Below, piece by piece: positions 37,710-52,034 of a stretch of 64,000 bases of DNA. Origin of the DNA: Paramacrobiotus metropolitanus (Eukaryota > Tardigrada > Eutardigrada > Parachela > Macrobiotidae); the NCBI RefSeq assembly GCF_019649055.1, contig NW_026570413.1, positions 1-64,000 on the forward strand, in the 5' to 3' direction. Numbering within the stretch: position 1 is the stretch's first letter; each line of letters starts with the position of its first letter. The notes under the pieces were generated by a model. It was not told where the DNA came from, made no database searches, and saw only the letters and a program-made list of their open reading frames with translations. The translations under genes were made by a program, and so were the position numbers.

Positions 37710-39446
37710 CTCAATAACTACGTGGTGAAACTGCTCCAAAGTCTGCTTTTAAGGGTTATTCGATGCGCTGAGCACGAATCTGAAATCGGTTTGCAAAAAA
37801 ATTTCACCAGAAAAAGTTACTGTCAGACGTGTCACATTTTCGCCATGTTGTCAGAACTCAATAACTACGTGGTGAAACTGCTCCAAAGTCTGCTTTTAAG
37901 GGTTATTCGATGCGCTGAGCACGAATTTCAAGTCGGTTTGCAAAAAAATTTCACCGAAAAAAGTTATGGAAAACTTGACTTTCACCGGCATTTTGGATCT
38001 CAATAACTACGTGGTGAAACTGCTCCAAAGTCTGCTTTTAAGGGTTATTCGATGCGCTGAGCACGAATCTCAAGTCGGTTTGCAAAAAAATTTCACCGAA
38101 AAAAGTTATGGAAAACTTGACTTTTCACCGGCATTTTGGATCTCAATAACTACGTGGTGAAACTGCTCCAAAGTCTGCTTTTAAGGGTTATTCGATGCGC
38201 TGAGCACGAATTTCAAGTCGGTTTGCAAAAAAAATTTCACCGAAAAAGTTATGGAAAACTTGACTTTTCACCGGCATTTTGGATCTCAATAACTACGTGG
38301 TGAAACTGCTCCAAAGTCTGCTTTTAAGGGTTATTCGATGCGCTGAGCACGAATCTGAAATCGGTTTGCAAAAAAAATTTCACCAGAAAAAGTTACTGTC
38401 AGACGTGTCACATTTTCGCCATGTTGTCAGAACTCAATAACTACGTGGTGAAACTGCTCCAAAGTCTGCTTTTAAGGGTTATTCGATGCGCTGAGCACGA
38501 ATTTCAAGTCGGTTTGCAAAAAAATTTCACCAGAAAAAGTTATGGAAAACTTGACTTTTCACCGGCATTTTGGATCTCAATAACTACGTGGTGAAACTGC
38601 TCCAAAGTCTGCTTTTAAGGGTTATTCGATGCGCTGAGCACGAATCTGAAATCGGTTTGCAAAAAAATTTCACCAGAAAAAGTTACTGTCAGACGTGTCA
38701 CATTTTCGCCATGTTGTCAGAACTCAATAACTACGTGGTGAAACTGCTCCAAAGTCTGCTTTTAAGGGTTATTCGATGCGCTGAGCACGAATTTCAAGTC
38801 GGTTTGCAAAAAAATTTCAACGAAAAAGTTATGGAAAACTTGCATTTTCACCGGCATTTTGGATCTCAATAACTACGTGGTGAAACTGCTCCAAAGTCTG
38901 CTTTTAAGGGTTATTCGATGCGCTGAGCACGAATCTGAAATCGGGTTTGCAAAAAAATTTCACCAGAAAAAGTTACTGTCAGACGTGTCACATTTTCGCC
39001 ATGTTGTCAGAACTCAATAACTACGTGGTGAAACTGCTCCAACGTCTGCTTTTAAGGGTTATTCGATGCGCTGAGCACGAATTTCAAGTCGGTTTGCAAA
39101 AAAAATTTCACCGAAAAAGTTATGGAAAACTTGACTTTTCACCGGCATTTTTGGATCTCAATAACTACGTGGTGAAACTGCTCCAAAGTCTGCTTTTAAG
39201 GGTTATTCGATGCGCTGAGCACGAATCTGAAATCGGTTTGCAAAAAAATTTCACCAGAAAAAGTTACTGTCAGACGTGTCACATTTTCGCCATGTTGTCA
39301 GAACTCAATAACTACGTGGTGAAACTGCTCCAAAGTCTGCTTTTAAGGGTTATTCGATGCGCTGAGCACGAATTTCAAATCGGTTTGCAAAAAAATTTCA
39401 CCAGAAAAAGTTATGGAAAACTTGACTTTTCACCGGCATTTTGGAT

Positions 39447-40180
39447 CTCAATAACAACGTGGTGAAACTGCTCCAAAGTCTGAATTTAAGGGTTATTTGA
39501 TGCGCTGAGCACGAATCTGAAATCGGTTTGCAAAAAAAATTTCACCAGAAAAAGTTACTGTCGGACGTGTCACATTTTCGCCATGTTGTCAGAACTCAAT
39601 AACTACGTGGTGAAACTGCTCCAAAGTCTGCTTTTAAGGGTTATTCGATGCGCTGAGCACGAATCTGAAATCGGTTTGCAAAAAAAATTTCACCAGAAAA
39701 AGTTACTGTCAGACGTGTCACATTTTCGCCATGTTGTCAGAACTCGATAACTACGTGGTGAAACTGCTCCAAAGTCTGCTTTTAAGGGTTATTTGATGCG
39801 CTTAACACAAATTTCAAGTCGGTTTGCAAAAAAAATTTCAACGAAAAAAGTTATGGAAAACTTGCATTTTCACCGGCATTCTTGGATCTCAATAACTACG
39901 TATTGAAACAGCTCCAAAGTCTGCTTTTAAGGGTTATTCGATGCGCTGAGCACGAATCTGAAATGGGTTTGCAAAAAAAATTTCACCAGAAAAAGTTACT
40001 GTCAGACGTGTCACATTTTCGCCATGTTGTCAGAACTCAATAACTACGTGGTAAAACTGCTCCAACGTCTGCTTTTAAGGGTTATTCGATGCGCTGAGCA
40101 CGAATTTCAAGTCGGTTTGCAAACAAAATTTCACCGAAAAAAGTTATGGAAAACTTGACTTTTCACCGGCATTTTTGGAT
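39447..40180 (+). repeat. Divergent patch of about five monomers within the dimer domain
   Basis: It carries many variants rare elsewhere nearby: ATAACAACG, CTGAATTTAAGG with TTTGATGCG, CTGTCGGACG, ACTCGATAAC, CGCTTAACACAAAT, TATTGAAACAGCTCC, GAAATGGG, GGTAAAACTG with CCAACGTCTG, and GCAAACAAAATTTC. Some of these (CTGAATTTAAGG, GGTAAAACTG) recur in the island at 52-56 kb, so the patch may share ancestry with it. Confidence 0.8.
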
Positions 40181-43100
40181 CTCAATAACTACGTGGTGAA
40201 ACTGCTCCAAAGTCTGCTTTTAAGGGTTATTCGATGCGCTGAGCACGAATCTGAAATCGGTTTGCAAAAAAATTTCACCAGAAAAAGTTACTGTCAGACG
40301 TGTCACATTTTCGCCATGTTGTCAGAACTCAATAACTACGTGGTGAAACTGCTCCAAAGTCTGCTTTTAAGGGTTATTCGATGCGCTGAGCACGAATTTC
40401 AAGTCGGTTTGCAAAAAAATTTCACCGAAAAAGTTATGGAAAACTTGACTTTTCACCGGCATTTTGGATCTCAATAACTACGTGGTGAAACTGCTCCAAA
40501 GTCTGCTTTTAAGGGTTATTCGATGCGCTGAGCACGAATTTCAAGTCGGTTTGCAAAAAAAATTTCACCGAAAAAAGTTATGGAAAACTTGCATTTTCAC
40601 CGGCATTTCTGGATCTCAATAACTACGTGGTGAAACTGCTCCAAAGTCTGCTTTTAAGGGTTATTCGATGCGCTGAGCACGAATTTCAAGTCGGTTTGCA
40701 AAAAAATTTCACCGAAAAAGTTATGGAAAACTTGACTTTTCACCGGCATTTTGGATCTCAATAACTACGTGGTGAAACTGCTCCAAAGTCTGCTTTTAAG
40801 GGTTATTCGATGCGCTGAGCACGAATCTGAAATCGGTTTGCAAAAAAAATTTCACCAGAAAAAGTTACTGTCAGACGTGTCACATTTTCGCCATGTTGTC
40901 AGAACTCAATAACTACGTGGTGAAACTGCTCCAAAGTCTGCTTTTAAGGGTTATTCGATGCGCTGAGCACGAATTTCAAGTCGGTTTGCAAAAAAATTTC
41001 ACCGAAAAAGTTATGGAAAACTTGACTTTTCACCGGCATTTTGGATCTCAATAACTACGTGGTGAAACTGCTCCAAAGTCTGCTTTTAAGGGTTATTCGA
41101 TGCGCTGAGCACGAATCTGAAATCGGTTTGCAAAAAAATTTCACCAGAAAAAGTTACTGTCAGACGTGTCACATTTTCGCCATGTTGTCAGAACTCAATA
41201 ACTACGTGGTGAAACTGCTCCAAAGTCTGCTTTTAAGGGTTATTCGATGCGCTGAGCACGAATTTCAAGTCGGTTTGCAAAAAAATTTCACCGAAAAAAG
41301 TTATGGAAAACTTGACTTTTCACCGGCATTTTGGATCTCAATAACTACGTGGTGAAACTGCTCCAAAGTCTGCTTTTAAGGGTTATTCGATGCGCTGAGC
41401 ACGAATCTGAAATCGGTTTGCAAAAAAATTTCACCAGAAAAAGTTACTGTCAGACGTGTCACATTTTCGCCATGTTGTCAGAACTCAATAACTACGTGGT
41501 GAAACTGCTCCAAAGTCTGCTTTTAAGGGTTATTCGATGCGCTGAGCACGAATTTCAAGTCGGTTTGCAAAAAAATTTCACCGAAAAAAGTTATGGAAAA
41601 CTTGACTTTTCACCGGCATTTTGGATCTCAATAACTACGTGGTGAAACTGCTCCAAAGTCTGCTTTTAAGGGTTATTCGATGCGCTGAGCACGAATCTGA
41701 AATCGGTTTGCAAAAAAAATTTCCCCAGAAAAAGTTACTGTCAGACGTGTCACATTTTCGCCATGTTGTCAGAACTCAATAACAGCGTGGTGAAACTGCT
41801 CCAAAGTCTGCTTTTAAGGGTTATTCGATGCGCTGAGCACGAATTTCAAGTCGGTTTGCAAAAAAATTTCACCGAAAAAAGTTATGGAAAACTTGACTTT
41901 TCACCGGCATTTTGGATCTCAATAACTACGTGGTGAAACTGCTCCAAAGTCTGCTTTTAAGGGTTATTCGATGCGCTGAGCACGAATCTGAAATCGGTTT
42001 GCAAAAAAATTTCACCAGAAAAAGTTACTGTCAGACGTGTCACATTTTCGCCATGTTGTCAGAACTCAATAACTACGTGGTGAAACTGCTCCAAAGTCTG
42101 CTTTTAAGGGTTATTCGATGCGCTGAGCACGAATTTCAAGTCGGTTTGCAAAAAAATTTCACCGAAAAAGTTATGGAAAACTTGACTTTTCACCGGCATT
42201 TTGGATCTCAATAACTACGTGGTGAAACTGCTCCAAAGTCTGCTTTTAAGGGTTATTCGATGCGCTGAGCACGAATTTCAAGTCGGTTTGCAAAAAAAAT
42301 TTCACCAGAAAAAGTTATGGAAAACTTGACTTTTCACCGGCATTTTGGATCTCAATAACTACGTGGTGAAACTGCTCCAAAGTCTGCTTTTAAGGGTTAT
42401 TCGATGCGCTGAGCACGAATCTGAAATCGGTTTGCAAAAAAATTTCACCAGAAAAAGTTACTGTCAGACGTGTCACATTTTCGCCATGTTGTCAGAACTC
42501 AATAACTACGTGGTGAAACTGCTCCAAAGTCTGCTTTTAAGGGTTATTCGATGCGCTGAGCACGAATTTCAAGTCGGTTTGCAAAAAAAATTTCACCGAA
42601 AAAGTTATGGAAAACTTGACTTTTCACCGGCATTTTGGATCTCAATAACTACGTGGTGAAACTGCTCCAAAGTCTGCTTTTAAGGGTTATTCGATGCGCT
42701 GAGCACGAATTTCAAGTCGGTTTGCAAAAAAATTTCACCGAAAAAGTTATGGAAAACTTGACTTTTCACCGGCATTTTGGATCTCAATAACTACGTGGTG
42801 AAACTGCTCCAAAGTCTGCTTTTAAGGGTTATTCGATGCGCTGAGCACGAATCTGAAATCGGTTTGCAAAAAAATTTCACCAGAAAAAGTTACTGTCAGA
42901 CGTGTCACATTTTCGCCATGTTGTCAGAACTCAATAACTACGTGGTGAAACTGCTCCAAAGTCTGCTTTTAAGGGTTATTCGATGCGCTGAGCACGAATT
43001 TCAAGTCGGTTTGCAAAAAAATTTCACCGAAAAAGTTATGGAAAACTTGACTTTTCACCGGCATTTTGGATCTCAATAACTACGTGGTGAAACTGCTCCA

Positions 43101-43797
43101 AAGTCTGCTTTTAAGGGTTATTCGATGCGCTGAGCACGAATCTGAAATCGGTTTGCAAAAAAATTTCACCAGAAAAAGTTACTGTCAGACGTGTCACATT
43201 TTCGCCATGTTGTCAGAACTCAATAACTACGTGGTGAAACTGCTCCAAAGTCTGCTTTTAAGGGTTATTCGATGCGCTGAGCACGAATTTCAAGTCGGTT
43301 TGCAAAAAAATTTCACCGAAAAAAGTTATGGAAAACTTGACTTTTCACCGGCATTTTGGATCTCAATAACTACGTGGTGAAACTGCTCCAAAGTCTGCTT
43401 TTAAGGGTTATTCGATGCGCTGAGCACGAATCTGAAATCGGTTTGCAAAAAAATTTCACCAGAAAAAGTTACTGTCAGACGTGTCACATTTTCGCCATGT
43501 TGTCAGAACTCAATAACTACGTGGTGAAACTGCTCCAAAGTCTGCTTTTAAGGGTTATTCGATGCGCTGAGCACGAATTTCAAGTCGGTTTGCAAAAAAA
43601 TTTCACCGAAAAAGTTATGGAAAACTTGACTTTTCACCGGCATTTTGGATCTCAATAACTACGTGGTGAAACTGCTCCAAAGTCTGCTTTTAAGGGTTAT
43701 TCGATGCGCTGAGCACGAATCTGAAATCGGTTTGCAAAAAAATTTCACCAGAAAAAGTTACTGTCAGACGTGTCACATTTTCGCCATGTTGTCAGAA

Positions 43798-43934
43798 CTC
43801 AATAACTACGTGGTGAAACTGCTCCAAAGTCTGCTTTTAAGGGTTATTCGATGCGCTGAGCACGAATTTCAAGTCGGTTTGCAAAAAAAATTTCACCGAA
43901 AAACGAAACTTGACTTTTCACCGGCATTTTGGAT
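43798..43934 (+). repeat. A monomer with internal deletion (137 bp)
   Basis: The usual CCGAAAAAGTTATGGAAAACTTG reads CCGAAAAACGAAACTTG here, losing most of GTTATGGA. The surrounding bases are normal. I did not see the same deletion elsewhere in the window, so it looks private and recent, or a sequencing error. Confidence 0.8.
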
Positions 43935-46900
43935 CTCAATAACTACGTGGTGAAACTGCTCCAAAGTCTGCTTTTAAGGGTTATTCGATGCGCTGAGCAC
44001 GAATCTGAAATCGGTTTGCAAAAAAAATTTCACCAGAAAAAGTTACTGTCAGACGTGTCACATTTTCGCCATGTTGTCAGAACTCAATAACTACGTGGTG
44101 AAACTGCTCCAAAGTCTGCTTTTAAGGGTTATTCGATGCGCTGAGCACGAATTTCAAGTCGGTTTGCAAAAAAATTTCACCGAAAAAGTTATGGAAAACT
44201 TGACTTTTCACCGGCATTTTGGATCTCAATAACTACGTGGTGAAACTGCTCCAAAGTCTGCTTTTAAGGGTTATTCGATGCGCTGAGCACGAATTTCAAG
44301 TCGGTTTGCAAAAAAATTTCACCGAAAAAAGTTATGGAAAACTTGACTTTTCACCGGCATTTTTGGATCTCAATAACTACGTGGTGAAACTGCTCCAAAG
44401 TCTGCTTTTAAGGGTTATTCGATGCGCTGAGCACGAATCTGAAATCGGTTTGCAAAAAAATTTCACCAGAAAAAGTTACTGTCAGACGTGTCACATTTTC
44501 GCCATGTTGTCAGAACTCAATAACTACGTGGTGAAACTGCTCCAAAGTCTGCTTTTAAGGGTTATTCGATGCGCTGAGCACGAATTTCAAGTCGGTTTGC
44601 AAAAAAATTTCACCAGAAAAAGTTATGGAAAACTTGACTTTTCACCGGCATTTTGGATCTCAATAACTACGTGGTGAAACTGCTCCAAAGTCTGCTTTTA
44701 AGGGTTATTCGATGCGCTGAGCACGAATCTGAAGTCGGTTTGCAAAAAAATTTCACCAGAAAAAGTTACTGTCAGACGTGTCACATTTTCGCCATGTTGT
44801 CAGAACTCAATAACTACGTGGTGAAACTGCTCCAAAGTCTGCTTTTAAGGGTTATTCGATGCGCTGAGCACAGAATTTCAAGTCGGTTTGCAAAAAAATT
44901 TCACCGAAAAAAGTTATGGAAAACTTGACTTTTCACCGGCATTTTGGATCTCAATAACTACGTGGTGAAACTGCTCCAAAGTCTGCTTTTAAGGGTTATT
45001 CGATGCGCTGAGCACGAATCTGAAATCGGTTTGCAAAAAAATTTCACCAGAAAAAGTTACTGTCAGACGTGTCACATTTTCGCCATGTTGTCAGAACTCA
45101 ATAACTACGTGGTGAAACTGCTCCAAAGTCTGCTTTTAAGGGTTATTCGATGCGCTGAGCACGAATTTCAAGTCGGTTTGCAAAAAAAATTTCACCGAAA
45201 AAGTTATGGAAAACTTGACTTTTCACCGGCATTTTGGATCTCAATAACTACGTGGTGAAACTGCTCCAAAGTCTGCTTTTAAGGGTTATTCGATGCGCTG
45301 AGCACGAATCTGAAAGTCGGTTTGCAAAAAAATTTCACCAGAAAAAGTTACTGTCAGACGTGTCACATTTTCGCCATGTTGTCAGAACTCAATAACTACG
45401 TGGTGAAACTGCTCCAAAGTCTGCTTTTAAGGGTTATTCGATGCGCTGAGCACGAATTTCAAGTCGGTTTGCAAAAAAAATTTCACCGAAAAAGTTATGG
45501 AAAACTTGACTTTTCACCGGCATTTTGGATCTCAATAACTACGTGGTGAAACTGCTCCAAAGTCTGCTTTTAAGGGTTATTCGATGCGCTGAGCACGAAT
45601 CTGAAATCGGTTTGCAAAAAAAATTTCACCAGAAAAAGTTACTGTCAGACGTGTCACATTTTCGCCATGTTGTCAGAACTCAATAACTACGTGGTGAAAC
45701 TGCTCCAAAGTCTGCTTTTAAGGGTTATTCGATGCGCTGAGCACGAATTTCAAGTCGGTTTGCAAAAAAATTTCACCAGAAAAAGTTATGGAAAACTTGA
45801 CTTTCACCGGCATTTTGGATCTCAATAACTACGTGGTGAAACTGCTCCAAAGTCTGCTTTTAAGGGTTATTCGATGCGCTGAGCACGAATTTCAAGTCGG
45901 TTTGCAAAAAAAATTTCACCGAAAAAGTTATGGAAAACTTGACTTTTCACCGGCATTTTGGATCTCAATAACTACGTGGTGAAACTGCTCCAAAGTCTGC
46001 TTTTAAGGGTTATTCGATGCGCTGAGCACGAATCTGAAATCGGTTTGCAAAAAAATTTCACCAGAAAAAGTTACTGTCAGACGTGTCACATTTTCGCCAT
46101 GTTGTCAGAACTCAATAACTACGTGGTGAAACTGCTCCAAAGTCTGCTTTTAAGGGTTATTCGATGCGCTGAGCACGAATTTCAAGTCGGTTTGCAAAAA
46201 AATTTCACCGAAAAAGTTATGGAAAACTTGACTTTTCACCGGCATTTTGGATCTCAATAACTACGTGGTGAAACTGCTCCAAAGTCTGCTTTTAAGGGTT
46301 ATTCGATGCGCTGAGCACGAATCTGAAATCGGTTTGCAAAAAAATTTCACCAGAAAAAGTTACTGTCAGACGTGTCACATTTTCGCCATGTTGTCAGAAC
46401 TCAATAACTACGTGGTGAAACTGCTCCAAAGTCTGCTTTTAAGGGTTATTCGATGCGCTGAGCACGAATTTCAAGTCGGTTTGCAAAAAAATTTCACCGA
46501 AAAAAGTTATGGAAAACTTGACTTTTCACCGGCATTTTGGATCTCAATAACTACGTGGTGAAACTGCTCCAAAGTCTGCTTTTAAGGGTTATTCGATGCG
46601 CTGAGCACGAATCTGAAATCGGTTTGCAAAAAAATTTCACCAGAAAAAGTTACTGTCAGACGTGTCACATTTTCGCCATGTTGTCAGAACTCAATAACTA
46701 CGTGGTGAAACTGCTCCAAAGTCTGCTTTTAAGGGTTATTCGATGCGCTGAGCACGAATTTCAAGTCGGTTTGCAAAAAAATTTCACCGAAAAAGTTATG
46801 GAAAACTTGACTTTTCACCGGCATTTTGGATCTCAATAACTACGTGGTGAAACTGCTCCAAAGTCTGCTTTTAAGGGTTATTCGATGCGCTGAGCACGAA

Positions 46901-49900
46901 TTTCAAGTCGGTTTGCAAAAAAATTTCACCGAAAAAGTTATGGAAAACTTGCATTTTCACCGGCATTTTGGATCTCAATAACTACGTGGTGAAACTGCTC
47001 CAAAGTCTGCTTTTAAGGGTTATTCGATGCGCTGAGCACGAATTTCAAGTCGGTTTGCAAAAAAATTTCACCGAAAAAAGTTATGGAAAACTTGACTTTT
47101 CACCGGCATTTTGGATCTCAATAACTACGTGGTGAAACTGCTCCAAAGTCTGCTTTTAAGGGTTATTCGATGCGCTGAGCACGAATCTGAAATCGGTTTG
47201 CAAAAAAATTTCACCAGAAAAAGTTACTGTCAGACGTGTCACATTTTCGCCATGTTGTCAGAACTCAATAACTACGTGGTGAAACTGCTCCAAAGTCTGC
47301 TTTTAAGGGTTATTCGATGCGCTGAGCACGAATTTCAAGTCGGTTTGCAAAAAAATTTCACCGAAAAAAGTTATGGAAAACTTGACTTTTCACCGGCATT
47401 TTGGATCTCAATAACTACGTGGTGAAACTGCTCCAAAGTCTGCTTTTAAGGGTTATTCGATGCGCTGAGCACGAATCTGAAATCGGTTTGCAAAAAAATT
47501 TCACCAGAAAAAGTTACTGTCAGACGTGTCACATTTTCGCCATGTTGTCAGAACTCAATAACTACGTGGTGAAACTGCTCCAAAGTCTGCTTTTAAGGGT
47601 TATTCGATGCGCTGAGCACGAATTTCAAGTCGGTTTGCAAAAAAATTTCACCGAAAAAAGTTATGGAAAACTTGACTTTTCACCGGCATTTTGGATCTCA
47701 ATAACTACGTGGTGAAACTGCTCCAAAGTCTGCTTTTAAGGGTTATTCGATGCGCTGAGCACGAATCTGAAATCGGTTTGCAAAAAAAATTTCACCAGAA
47801 AAAGTTACTGTCAGACGTGTCACATTTTCGCCATGTTGTCAGAACTCAATAACTACGTGGTGAAACTGCTCCAAAGTCTGCTTTTAAGGGTTATTCGATG
47901 CGCTGAGCACAGAATTTCAAGTCGGTTTGCAAAAAATTTCACCGAAAAAGTTATGGAAAACTTGACTTTTCACCGGCATTTTGGATCTCAATAACTACGT
48001 GGTGAAACTGCTCCAAAGTCTGCTTTTAAGGGTTATTCGATGCGCTGAGCACGAATCTGAAATCGGTTTGCAAAAAAATTTCACCAGAAAAAGTTACTGT
48101 CAGACGTGTCACATTTTCGCCATGTTGTCAGAACTCAATAACTACGTGGTGAAACTGCTCCAAAGTCTGCTTTTAAGGGTTATTCGATGCGCTGAGCACG
48201 AATTTCAAGTCGGTTTGCAAAAAAATTTCACCGAAAAAAGTTATGGAAAACTTGACTTTTCACCGGCATTTTGGATCTCAATAACTACGTGGTGAAACTG
48301 CTCCAAAGTCTGCTTTTAAGGGTTATTCGATGCGCTGAGCACGAATCTGAAAGTCGGTTTGCAAAAAAATTTCAACGAAAAAGTTATGGAAAACTTGCAT
48401 TTTCACCGGCATTTTTGGATCTCAATAACTACGTGGTGAAACTGCTCCAAAGTCTGCTTTTAAGGGTTATTCGATGCGCTGAGCACGAATCTGAAATCGG
48501 TTTGCAAAAAAATTTCACCAGAAAAAGTTACTGTCAGACGTGTCACATTTTCGCCATGTTGTCAGAACTCAATAACTACGTGGTGAAACTGCTCCAAAGT
48601 CTGCTTTTAAGGGTTATTCGATGCGCTGAGCACGAATTTCAAGTCGGTTTGCAAAAAAATTTCACCGAAAAAGTTATGGAAAACTTGACTTTTCACCGGC
48701 ATTTTTGGATCTCAATAACTACGTGGTGAAACTGCTCCAAAGTCTGCTTTTAAGGGTTATTCGATGCGCTGAGCACGAATCTGAAATCGGTTTGCAAAAA
48801 ATTTCACCAGAAAAAGTTACTGTCAGACGTGTCACATTTTCGCCATGTTGTCAGAACTCAATAACTACGTGGTGAAACTGCTCCGAGGTCTGCTTTTAAG
48901 GGTTATTCGATGCGCTGAGCACGAATTTCAAGTCGGTTTGCAAAAAAATTTCACCGAAAAAGTTATGGAAAACTTGACTTTTCACCGGCATTTTTGGATC
49001 TCAATAACTACGTGGTGAAACTGCTCCAAAGTCTGCTTTTAAGGGTTATTCGATGCGCTGAGCACGAATTTCAAGTCGGTTTGCAAAAAAATTTCACCGA
49101 AAAAAGTTATGGAAAACTTGCATTTTCACCGGCATTTTTTGGATCTCAATAACTACGTGGTGAAACTGCTCCAAAGTCTGCTTTTAAGGGTTATTCGATG
49201 CGCTGAGCACGAATTTCAAGTCGGTTTGCAAAAAATTTCACCGAAAAAGTTATGGAAAACTTGACTTTTCACCGGCATTTTTGGATCTCAATAACTACGT
49301 GGTGAAACTGCTCCAAAGTCTGCTTTTAAGGGTTATTTGATGCGCTGAGCACGAATCTGAAATCGGTTTGCAAAAAAATTTCACCAGAAAAAGTTACTGT
49401 CAGACGTGTCACATTTTCGCCATGTTGTCAGAACTCAATAACTACGTGGTGAAACTGCTCCAAAGTCTGCTTTTAAGGGTTATTCGATGCGCTGAGCACG
49501 AATTTCAAGTCGGTTTGCAAAAAAATTTCACCGAAAAAAGTTATGGAAAACTTGACTTTTCACCGGCATTTTGGATCTCAATAACTACGTGGTGAAACTG
49601 CTCCAAAGTCTGCTTTTAAGGGTTATTCGATGCGCTGAGCACGAATCTGAAATTGGTTTGCAAAAAAAATTTCACCAGAAAAGTTACTGTCAGACGTGTC
49701 ACATTTTCGCCATGTTGTCAGAACTCAATAACTACGTGGTGAAACTGCTCCAAAGTCTGCTTTTAAGGGTTATTCGATGCGCTGAGCACGAATTTCAAGT
49801 CGGTTTGCAAAAAAATTTCACCGAAAAAGTTATGGAAAACTTGACTTTTCACCGGCATTTTGGATCTCAATAACTACGTGGTGAAACTGCTCCAAAGTCT

Positions 49901-51316
49901 GCTTTTAAGGGTTATTCGATGCGCTGAGCACGAATCTGAAATGGGTTTGCAAAAAAATTTCACCAGAAAAAGTTACTGTCAGACGTGTCACATTTTCGCC
50001 ATGTTGTCAGAACTCAATAACTACGTGGTGAAACTGCTCCAAAGTCTGCTTTTAAGGGTTATTCGATGCGCTGAGCACGAATTTCAAGTCGGTTTGCAAA
50101 AAAATTTCACCGAAAAAGTTATGGAAAACTTGACTTTTCACCGGCATTTTGGATCTCAATAACTACGTGGTGAAACTGCTCCAAAGTCTGCTTTTAAGGG
50201 TTATTCGATGCGCTGAGCACGAATCTGAAATCGGTTTGCAAAAAAATTTCACCAGAAAAAGTTACTGTCAGACGTGTCACATTTTCGCCATGTTGTCAGA
50301 ACTCAATAACTACGTGGTGAAACTGCTCCAAAGTCTGCTTTTAAGGGTTATTCGATGCGCTGAGCACGAATTTCAAGTCGGTTTGCAAAAAACATTTCAC
50401 CGAAAAAAGTTATGGAAAACTTGACCTTTCACCGGCATTTTTGGATCTCAATAACTACGTGGTGAAACTGCTCCAAAGTCTGCTTTTAAGGGTTATTCGA
50501 TGCGCTGAGCACGAATCTGAAATCGGTTTGCAAAAAAAATTTCAACGAAAAAAGTTATGGAAAACTTGCATTTTTACCGGCATTTTTGGATCTCAATAAC
50601 TACGTGGTGAAACTGCTCTAAAGTCTGCTTTTAAGGGTTATTCGATGCGCTGAGCACGAATTTCAAGTCGGTTTGCAAAAAAAATTTCACCGAAAAAAGT
50701 TATGGAAAACTTGACTTTTCACCGGCATTTTGGATCTCAATAACTACGTGGTGAAACTGCTCCAAAGTCTGCTTTTAAGGGTTATTCGATGCGCTGAGCA
50801 CGAATCTGAAATCGGTTTGCAAAAAAAATTTCACCAGAAAAAGTTACTGTCAGACGTGTCACATTTTCGCCATGTTGTCAGAACTCAATAACTGCGTGGT
50901 GAAACTGCTCCAAAGTCTGCTTTTAAGGGTTATTCGATGCGCTGAGCACGAATTTCAAGTCGGTTTGCAAAAAAAATTTCACCTGAAAAAGTTATGGAAA
51001 ACTTGACTTTTCACCGGCATTTTGGATCTCAATAACTACGTGGTGAAACTGCTCCAAAGTCTGCTTTTAAGGGTTATTCGATGCGCTGAGCACGAATCTG
51101 AAATCGGTTTGCAAAAAAATTTCACCAGAAAAAGTTACTGTCAGACGTGTCACATTTTCGCCATGTTGTCAGAACTCAATAACTACGTGGTGAAACTGCT
51201 CCAAAGTCTGCTTTTAAGGGTTATTCGATGCGCTGAGCACGAATTTCAAGTCGGTTTGCAAAAAAATTTCACCGAAAAAGTTATGGAAAACTTGACTTTT
51301 CACCGGCATTTTGGAT

Positions 51317-51459
51317 CTCAATAACTACGTGGTGAAACTGCTCCAAAGTCTGCTTTTAAGGGTTATTCGATGCGCTGAGCACGAATCTGAAATCGGTTTG
51401 CAAAAAAATTTCACCGAAAAGTTACTGGAAGAACTTGCATTTTTACCGGCATTTTGGAT
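51317..51459 (+). repeat. Chimeric B-to-A satellite monomer
   Basis: The variable half starts as class B (CTGAAATCGG), has the hybrid string GTTACTGGAAGAACTTGC, and ends as class A (TTTACCGGCATTTTGG). This is the reverse polarity to the chimeras at 16-31 kb. Confidence 0.78.
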
Positions 51460-52034
51460 CTCAATAACTACGTGGTGAAACTGCTCCAAAGTCTGCTTTT
51501 AAGGGTTATTCGATGCGCTGAGCACGAATTTCAAGTCGGTTTGCAAAAAAATTTCACCGAAAAAGTTATGGAAAACTTGACTTTTCACCGGCATTTTGGA
51601 TCTCAATAACTACGTGGTGAAACTGCTCCAAAGTCTGCTTTTAAGGGTTATTCGATGCGCTGAGCACGAATCTGAAATCGGTTTGCAAAAAAATTTCACC
51701 AGAAAAAGTTACCGTCAGACGTGTCACATTTTCGCCATGTTGTTAGAACTCAATAACTACGTGGTGAAACTGCTCCAAAGTCTGCTTTTAAGGGTTATTC
51801 GATGCGCTGAGCACGAATTTCAAGTCGGTTTGCAAAAAATTTCACCGAAAAAAGTTATGGAAAACTTGACTTTTCACCGGCATTTTGGATCTCAATAACT
51901 ACGTGGTGAAACTGCTCCAAAGTCTGCTTTTAAGGGTTATTCGATGCGCTGAGCACGAATTTAAAGTCGGTTTGCAAAAAAATTTCACCGAAAAAAGTTA
52001 TGGAAAACTTGACTTTTCACCGGCATTTCTGGAT

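Larger units (their letters stand above)
37710..52034 (+). repeat. Satellite domain 5: regular B-A dimer, 289-290 bp
   Basis: B (147 bp) and A (142 or 143 bp, depending on an A5 or A6 run) alternate for long stretches with occasional extra A copies. Successive dimers start at 41047, 41337 and at 42783, 43072, 43362, 43651, that is 289-290 bp apart. Several dimers match base for base (for example those starting at 41047 and 47407). This is the most homogeneous part of the window and probably the most recently amplified. Confidence 0.85.
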
